A stretch of DNA of 64,000 bases. Source: Chlamydiales bacterium. GTDB taxonomy: Bacteria > Chlamydiota > Chlamydiia > Chlamydiales > Simkaniaceae. Positions 59,660 to 64,000 of this stretch are shown here, piece after piece. Each line of letters begins with the position of its first letter. The stretch's first letter is position 1. The translations under genes were made by a program, and so were the position numbers. The stretch spans positions 96,160 to 160,159 of the forward strand of contig JACKPO010000005.1 in assembly GCA_024233515.1 (NCBI GenBank), written 5' to 3'. The notes below the pieces were generated by a model that did no database searches, was not told the DNA's origin, and saw only the letters and a list, made by a program, of their open reading frames with translations.

Positions 59660-60925
59660 TTATTGACGCTTTCCTTTGCGGTGGCCCTGCTTCTTCCCTC
59701 TGGGTTTTGGGGGTGATTTGGAAAAACGTCTGCGACCTCCATTTGGAGTCCGCTTTCGGCGGAATGGCGCTGCTGCCGATTTTTTTCCAGTGGGCTCAAG
59801 TCCCTGAATCACCTCTGCTTCTAGAGGTTGTCCGGTGAAGGCTTTGATCTGCTTGATGAGGTGTGCATCACGACTTCCAACAAATGAAAAGGCTGAACCT
59901 TGCGCTCCAGCACGCCCTGTCCGCCCAATCCGGTGGACATAGTCCTCGGCGTTATTGGGGAGATCAAAGTTGATAACATGTGAAATCGATTGGACGTCAA
60001 TCCCTCGCGCAGCAACATCAGTCGCAACTAGAACGGAAATCTTCCCATTCTTGAGTTGAGCAATGGTTCTTGTCCGCTGCCTTTGATTCATATCACCATG
60101 CAGTGCACCGGTCATATGTCCTTTATCGCGAAGTTCTTTGACAAGTTGGTCTGCATGTCTCTTTGTGGAGGTGAAAACGATGGTGTTTAAAACCCCATCT
60201 TGAGCGAGGATATGATCGAGGAGACGGTTTTTATGGTTGAGATCGTCGACATAATGGACGGTCTGTTTGATATTTTCGTTCCTTGCTTTTTCCCCATGAA
60301 CGGTAATTTCCATTGGCTTTGTGAGGAGCTTCTCTGAAAGCTTCACCACACTTCCCTGAAGGGTCGCTGAGAAAAGAAGGGTTTGCCGCTCTTTCGGAGT
60401 CTCTCCGACGATTTTTTCAACAGGCTTTTGGAAGCCCATATCAAGCATCCGATCGGCTTCGTCGAGAACGAGCATCTCCAGGCGAGAGAAACTGATTTTT
60501 TTCTGATCGATAAAGTCAATGAGTCTTCCAGGCGTTGCAATAAGAACATCGCAAGGGCGCGATAGATCTCTGAGCTGCTTTGGATAGGGAACTCCCCCAA
60601 CGATGCAGACCGTTTTTTGCTTTTGCAAAAAGCGGCTATATTTCTCTGCTTGCTGCATAATTTGCATCGCAAGCTCGCGGGTTGGGACAAGAATCAGAAC
60701 GCGGGGTCCATTTCCTGATTGTTTAGAAGGGGTCACCAATCGGTGCAACGCAGGCAGCAAAAAGGCTGCCGTTTTACCTGTTCCTGTTTGCGCGGATGCT
60801 CTTAAATCGAATCCTCTGACAATTTTAGGAATAGCTTTTAACTGAATATCTGTGGGTTTATCGTATCCCGCTGCGCTCACAGCTTTCAGTATTTTGGGAT
60901 GTAAACCTAGGGTGTCAAAACTCAT
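59660..60925 (-). CDS. DEAD-box RNA helicase (RhlE-like)
   Basis: 421 aa with the full motif set: Q motif (YDKPTDIQLKAIP), I (SAQTGTGKTAAF), Ia (VPTRELAMQI), Ib (ATPGRLIDF), II (DEAD in LVLDEADRM), III (SATLQGSV), IV, V (VATDVAARGIDV) and VI (HRIGRTGRAG). The C-terminus is a basic, Arg/Gly/Lys-rich tail (SKPPKPRGKKQGHRKGKRQ in part), as in RhlE-type helicases. It unwinds RNA in ribosome assembly or decay. The next gene on the same strand is upstream across element E. Confidence 0.94.
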   Translation of the reverse strand: MSFDTLGLHPKILKAVSAAGYDKPTDIQLKAIPKIVRGFDLRASAQTGTGKTAAFLLPALHRLVTPSKQSGNGPRVLILVPTRELAMQIMQQAEKYSRFLQKQKTVCIVGGVPYPKQLRDLSRPCDVLIATPGRLIDFIDQKKISFSRLEMLVLDEADRMLDMGFQKPVEKIVGETPKERQTLLFSATLQGSVVKLSEKLLTKPMEITVHGEKARNENIKQTVHYVDDLNHKNRLLDHILAQDGVLNTIVFTSTKRHADQLVKELRDKGHMTGALHGDMNQRQRTRTIAQLKNGKISVLVATDVAARGIDVQSISHVINFDLPNNAEDYVHRIGRTGRAGAQGSAFSFVGSRDAHLIKQIKAFTGQPLEAEVIQGLEPTGKKSAAAPFRRKRTPNGGRRRFSKSPPKPRGKKQGHRKGKRQ

Positions 60926-60980
60926 GGCGCTAGTTTACCACAACCTTCCCCATTAAAGATATCACCAAATGCGATCTAAT

Positions 60981-61140
60981 GGTTAATCCCAAAAATTCTT
61001 TAACGGACGTGGCCCGGATTTTGAGTACAATTTACTCTCCAAAAATCGATAACATTGTCTATGAGACAAGGGGGGATTTTTGGAGGGAAAAAGGTCCCAA
61101 AAGATGGGGCAATAACGTTAAAGGATTTTTGAGACTAACC
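60981..61140. repeat. Palindromic element E (160 bp imperfect palindrome)
   Basis: GGTTAATCCCAAAAATTC (60981-60998) and its partner at 61123-61140 agree with three mismatches over 25 nt. Inner blocks CTCTCCAAAAATC and GATTTTTGGAGGG are also complementary. Near the centre lies TTGTCT-atg-AGACAA (61055-61069). It shares the 11-nt core GTCTCAAAAAT with element A. The gap 60926-61229 holds no gene; a 66-codon frame starting at 60979 is a by-product of the element. Confidence 0.82.
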
Positions 61141-61229
61141 GCTAAAATAAAAAATAATTTATTATTGAAGGAAGTCTAAAATTCCGCAGGCCAGGCTTCG
61201 GGAACCCCCTTGTTGGGCGACAAAGGTGC

Positions 61230-61514
61230 TTAATACTGAATATTGAACTTATTGCGGGCAAGGGAGAGGATCGCTTGAATCGCTTCTTCCGCATCGGCCC
61301 CTTCCGCCTCGATGTCGATCTTTGCGCCCCGTGTTGCGGCAAGCATAAGGATCCCCAAAAGGGATTTAGCATTTACATTGAGCCCCTGATAGATGAGGAA
61401 GATCTGCGCTTTATAAATCTGCGCACATTTTACAAGCTCAGTGGCGGGCCTGGTATGCAACCCCTTCTCATTGAGAATCACGAAGGATTTTTTCAGTTTA
61501 AATGTTTCGTCCAT
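61230..61514 (-). CDS. ptsH: Phosphocarrier protein HPr
   Basis: 94 aa from ATG 61514. It is phosphorylated at His20 (NEKGLHTRPATEL) by enzyme I and can be phosphorylated by HPr kinase at the Ser in NAKSLLGILML. Chlamydiae keep HPr with an incomplete PTS, so it is thought to serve regulation rather than sugar uptake. Longer starts to 61613 overlap pepF and add a non-homologous leader. It follows pepF after 49 bp on the same strand and may share its transcript. Confidence 0.92.
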   Translation of the reverse strand: MDETFKLKKSFVILNEKGLHTRPATELVKCAQIYKAQIFLIYQGLNVNAKSLLGILMLAATRGAKIDIEAEGADAEEAIQAILSLARNKFNIQY

Positions 61515-61563
61515 TGCTCGTTTAAGGCTAAAGATTCTTCTATTTGATACCTTTACGGCTTGA

Positions 61564-63384
61564 TTATCTGCAAGAAGAAAATTCCCGTTCAAACTGTTTA
61601 ACGAGCTCGCCAAATCGATCGATTAAGGTTTGGATTGGTCCACTTTCTTCTATGTTAACACCGGCGATTTTGAGGAGCTCCACAGGATATTTTGAGGATC
61701 CTGACGAAAGGAATTTCAAGTAAGAACTAAGGGCAGATTCTCCTTCCTTCGTGAGCTTTTCAACCAACGCATAAGCCGCACTGATTCCTGTCGCATACTG
61801 ATAGACATAGAAGTTGGAATAGAAGTGAGGAATCCGAAGGAACTCCCCTTCGATCTCTGGATCGATCACAAGATCTTTCCCATAGTAATCTTGGTTGAGC
61901 TTTTTGTAGAGTTGCTTCAGCGTTGCTGCGGTGAGAGGAATCCCCTGCTCTCCCATTTCATGGATTTTGAGCTCAAACTCTGCAAATTGCGTTTGCCTAA
62001 AGAGGGTCGCACGAATATCGTCGATCTTCTGGTTGAGTAGATAGCATCTTTCCTGAGGTGTCTCTGCTTTTTCCATCAGATAACGGAAGACGAGTTCTTC
62101 ATTAAAGGTCGATGCAACCTCTGCCACAAAAATGGCATAATTTGAATACTGGAAGGGTTGATGTTTATTGCTGTAGTAGGAATGGACACTATGGCCAGCT
62201 TCATGAGCTAGCGTCATAACATCACGAAGTGTTCCTTGATAGTTGAGGAGAATGTAAGGGATACTGTCATAACATCCACTCGAATAGGCTCCAGAACGTT
62301 TACGGGCATTTTCATATCGATCGACCCACCGTTCTTCTCCAAGTCCTTTAGCTAGAATCTGGTGATACTCCTTCCCAAGGGGATGGACGGCATCTAATAC
62401 CAGCTGAACCCCTTCTGCATAGGAGAAATGTTTCTCAAACTCAGGGAGAAGAGAGACGTAAAGATCATAGAAGTGGAGCTGATCATATCCCAGAAGTTTT
62501 TTCCGCAGGGAAACGTAATTGTGAAGAACGGGAAGATTCTTTCTAACGGTCGATACAAGGTTGTGATAGACAGCAGGATTGATTTGATGGGGGGTCAATG
62601 CTGCTTCAAGCGCCGATCCATAATGTCTTGCGCGCGCTTCAAAAATGTGGCGTTGTACTTGACCATTTAATAGTTCTGAAACGGTATTTTCAAATTCGAT
62701 GAATTTTCCATGAAGGCCGAGGGCAGCATTTTTTCTAAGAGTCCGGTCCTTAGACTGGAGATGGAGGCCATAAGATCCATGTGTCAGCTCAACTTCCTTC
62801 CCCTTCGAATCTTGAATCTTTCCAAATTTGAGATCTGCATTGTTAAAGAGCCCAAAAGCCTTTTGCGATGTTTCAAGCGCTTTCCCAGCAAGACTCATGA
62901 GGTGTTCTTTATCTGCTGAGAGGGTGTGAGGTTTTAGGACCGCAAGCTTTTTTAAATAGATGTGATGGTCACTGAGCTTTGCATCCTTGAGGTATTTTTC
63001 GAGACAATCTTCTGGGAGTTGAAGAATTTCTGGCTGAACCCAAGAGGTTTCATTCATGTAGTCATAATAAAGGAGAGAAATTCGATCATAAGCCTCTTTA
63101 TAGGTCTCATTAGCCACATCTTCATCATGGCGGAGGTGGGCATAGGTAAAGAGTTTATAGAGACGCCGTTCGATATCGAGGGTGTCGTTTAGAAGCGATT
63201 CAAGGTGTTCCGCTCCTTCCCCAATTTTTCCTTGATAGCTGCCAAGATGGGGGAAACACCCTTTGTCATTCCGATCTTTTGTGAGCTCTGTAAACTCTTT
63301 TTTCCAATCGTCTAAGCTTGGATAGAGTGATGCAACATCCCATTGATCATCGACGTGTATTTCCTTCCGCTCTTTTGCCATCAT
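61564..63384 (-). CDS. pepF: Oligoendopeptidase F (M3)
   Basis: 606-aa zinc metallopeptidase that degrades peptides of about 7-17 residues in the cytoplasm. The active site is HEAGH in LAHEAGHSVHSYYS, with a downstream Glu (YAIFVAEVASTFNE). AAAGGAG lies 4-5 bp before ATG 63384, with a second ATG next. The gene is divergent from groES; in C. trachomatis pepF also neighbours groES-groEL. With PepA and the POT transporter it completes a peptide-use route. Confidence 0.95.
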   Translation of the reverse strand: MMAKERKEIHVDDQWDVASLYPSLDDWKKEFTELTKDRNDKGCFPHLGSYQGKIGEGAEHLESLLNDTLDIERRLYKLFTYAHLRHDEDVANETYKEAYDRISLLYYDYMNETSWVQPEILQLPEDCLEKYLKDAKLSDHHIYLKKLAVLKPHTLSADKEHLMSLAGKALETSQKAFGLFNNADLKFGKIQDSKGKEVELTHGSYGLHLQSKDRTLRKNAALGLHGKFIEFENTVSELLNGQVQRHIFEARARHYGSALEAALTPHQINPAVYHNLVSTVRKNLPVLHNYVSLRKKLLGYDQLHFYDLYVSLLPEFEKHFSYAEGVQLVLDAVHPLGKEYHQILAKGLGEERWVDRYENARKRSGAYSSGCYDSIPYILLNYQGTLRDVMTLAHEAGHSVHSYYSNKHQPFQYSNYAIFVAEVASTFNEELVFRYLMEKAETPQERCYLLNQKIDDIRATLFRQTQFAEFELKIHEMGEQGIPLTAATLKQLYKKLNQDYYGKDLVIDPEIEGEFLRIPHFYSNFYVYQYATGISAAYALVEKLTKEGESALSSYLKFLSSGSSKYPVELLKIAGVNIEESGPIQTLIDRFGELVKQFEREFSSCR

Positions 63385-63449
63385 AACTCCTTTCTAAAAA
63401 AACCATACCCTAATCGAAACACCTTTCTCCTGCAATCAAATTTAATTTT

Positions 63450-63476
63450 TTAGCAGAGCTTACACTTGTTTGCTAA
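63450..63476 (+). promoter_or_regulatory. Degenerate CIRCE operator (HrcA site)
   Basis: TTAGCAGAG-N9-GTTTGCTAA fits the CIRCE layout TTAGCACTC-N9-GAGTGCTAA. The outer six bases are exact and the inner three are changed. It ends 6 bp upstream of the groES -35, so HrcA would repress groESL as in Chlamydia. Confidence 0.7.
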
Positions 63477-63482
63477 TTTTTG

Positions 63483-63511
63483 TTGAAAAAAAATGGTACC
63501 TTCTTTACATT
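63483..63511 (+). promoter_or_regulatory. groESL promoter
   Basis: TTGAAA-N17-TACATT. The start of transcription would fall about 63518, 42 bp before the groES ATG. Confidence 0.7.
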
Positions 63512-63559
63512 GTAGGGTGTAAAATGTATGAAATTTTCACCACTAATAGGAGTGATCAT

Positions 63560-63874
63560 ATGTCGCAAGAAATGAAAAAGAAACTTTCATTAAGACCCCT
63601 AGGCGATCGCCTCATTGTTCAACGTCTTGAACAGGAAGAAACCCTCAAAGGAGGAATCATCCTGCCTGACACAGCAAAGAAAAAACAAGAAATGGCAACC
63701 GTCGTTGCAATCGGAAATGGAAAAGTCACCGAAGAGGGGAAAACTCTCCCCATGCCTGTGAAGGTTGGAGACACCATTCTCATGGATAAATATTCTGGTC
63801 AGGAAGTGACGGTCGATAGCGAGGAATATCTCGTTCTCCGCGCTGATGACGTGATCGCAACGGTAGAAAAGTAA
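63560..63874 (+). CDS. groES: Co-chaperonin GroES
   Basis: 104-aa lid of the GroEL chamber. SLRPLGDRLIVQRLEQEE at the start and the mobile loop ETLKGGIILPDTAKKK are canonical, and VLRADDVIATVEK ends the protein. AGGAG lies 9 bp before ATG 63560; earlier in-frame starts fall inside the promoter. The groEL gene follows after 18 bp. Confidence 0.96.
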   Translation: MSQEMKKKLSLRPLGDRLIVQRLEQEETLKGGIILPDTAKKKQEMATVVAIGNGKVTEEGKTLPMPVKVGDTILMDKYSGQEVTVDSEEYLVLRADDVIATVEK

Positions 63875-63892
63875 GAAGGAGGCGTTTGATTT

Positions 63893-64000
63893 ATGGCACC
63901 GAAAGATATTAAGTTTAAAGAAGAAGCACGCGCAAAGATCCTAAAAGGGGTCAAAACCCTAGCAAAAGCGGTCAAAGTGACCCTAGGTCCTAAGGGGCGC
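63893..64000 (+). CDS. groEL: Chaperonin GroEL (3' truncated by window)
   Basis: Starts MAPKDIKFKEEARAKILKGV and continues VTLGPKGR, the GroEL N-terminus. GGAGG lies 10 bp upstream. The first 36 codons are present before the window ends. Paired with groES under the CIRCE-like operator. Confidence 0.96.
   Translation, partial: MAPKDIKFKEEARAKILKGVKTLAKAVKVTLGPKGR

Noticed and set aside
59500..59668. Possible sixth long palindrome between the beta-lactamase and helicase genes
   Set aside because: Only the outermost bases (CGTCAAT-type) match, and the rest is plain AT-rich sequence; the short stem at 59633-59652 explains the structure.
60979..61179. 66-codon open frame on the plus strand between the DEAD helicase and ptsH
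   Set aside because: It lies almost wholly inside palindromic element E, has no Shine-Dalgarno and shows no protein-like features.
1..64000. tRNA, rRNA, tmRNA or CRISPR arrays
   Set aside because: None was recognisable: no cloverleaf, no rRNA stretch, and no regularly spaced direct repeats.

Overview
The window is chromosomal DNA of a member of the Chlamydiota, most likely an environmental (Simkania/Parachlamydia/Waddlia-type) lineage rather than Chlamydiaceae. Several gene blocks match the order I recall from Chlamydia trachomatis: ssb-pepA; acpP-fabG-fabD-fabH-recR-bamA-skp-lpxD followed by pdhA-pdhB-pdhC; msbA-accA-(CT266-like)-ihf; and pepF beside groES-groEL. Several features point away from Chlamydiaceae: a family of MOMP-like porins, a heptosyltransferase-type GT9 enzyme, CorA, a polyamine-type ABC importer, an L,D-transpeptidase, and many intergenic palindromes.

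Layout. 1-3.3 kb: end of a chlamydial hypothetical gene, a Nudix hydrolase and a BioD-like/DRTGG protein. 3.3-9.2 kb: palindrome A, an XRE regulator with its own operator-like inverted repeat, a heptosyltransferase, a POT transporter, and the ssb-pepA-rluA operon. 9.2-13.3 kb: three MOMP-like porins, two of them recent duplicates. 13.4-20.5 kb: lgt, rlmH, a PIN-TRAM protein, acpS and small membrane proteins or lipoproteins. 20.5-21.8 kb: a DUF4143 ATPase with a perfect palindrome upstream. 21.9-29.0 kb: a beta-barrel gene coupled to trxB, potABC and twin MFS transporters. 29-43.3 kb: the conserved fatty-acid, recR, outer-membrane-assembly and pyruvate dehydrogenase block. 43.4-48.1 kb: small lipoproteins, an exonuclease, a beta-barrel protein and a secreted GH64/thaumatin-like protein. 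48.2-57 kb: msbA, a second DUF4143 ATPase with its own upstream palindrome, accA, ldt, ihf and tyrS. 57-64 kb: rpiA, a bifunctional nuclease, a beta-lactamase-like protein, a DEAD helicase, HPr, pepF, groES and the start of groEL.

The strongest unexplained signal is a set of five intergenic imperfect palindromes, each 160-164 bp long. They have largely different sequences, but each has complementary outer arms and a short perfect hairpin at its exact centre. Three of them (A, C, D) share a TATACC-type terminus. One lies inside a small secreted-protein gene and extends its reading frame. One contains the recR stop codon. Two truncated copies sit end to end upstream of bamA. The layout resembles the palindromic elements of Rickettsia, but the sequences are not ones I recognise. 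The second signal is that both DUF4143 ATPase genes are preceded, within about 35 bp, by a perfect palindrome of different sequence, and one of these gene-palindrome units separates msbA from accA.

The genes mainly serve envelope and lipid biogenesis (LpxD, BamA, Skp, MsbA, Lgt, the Fab enzymes, AccA, AcpS), energy input (pyruvate dehydrogenase) and uptake of host nutrients (POT, Pot, MFS).
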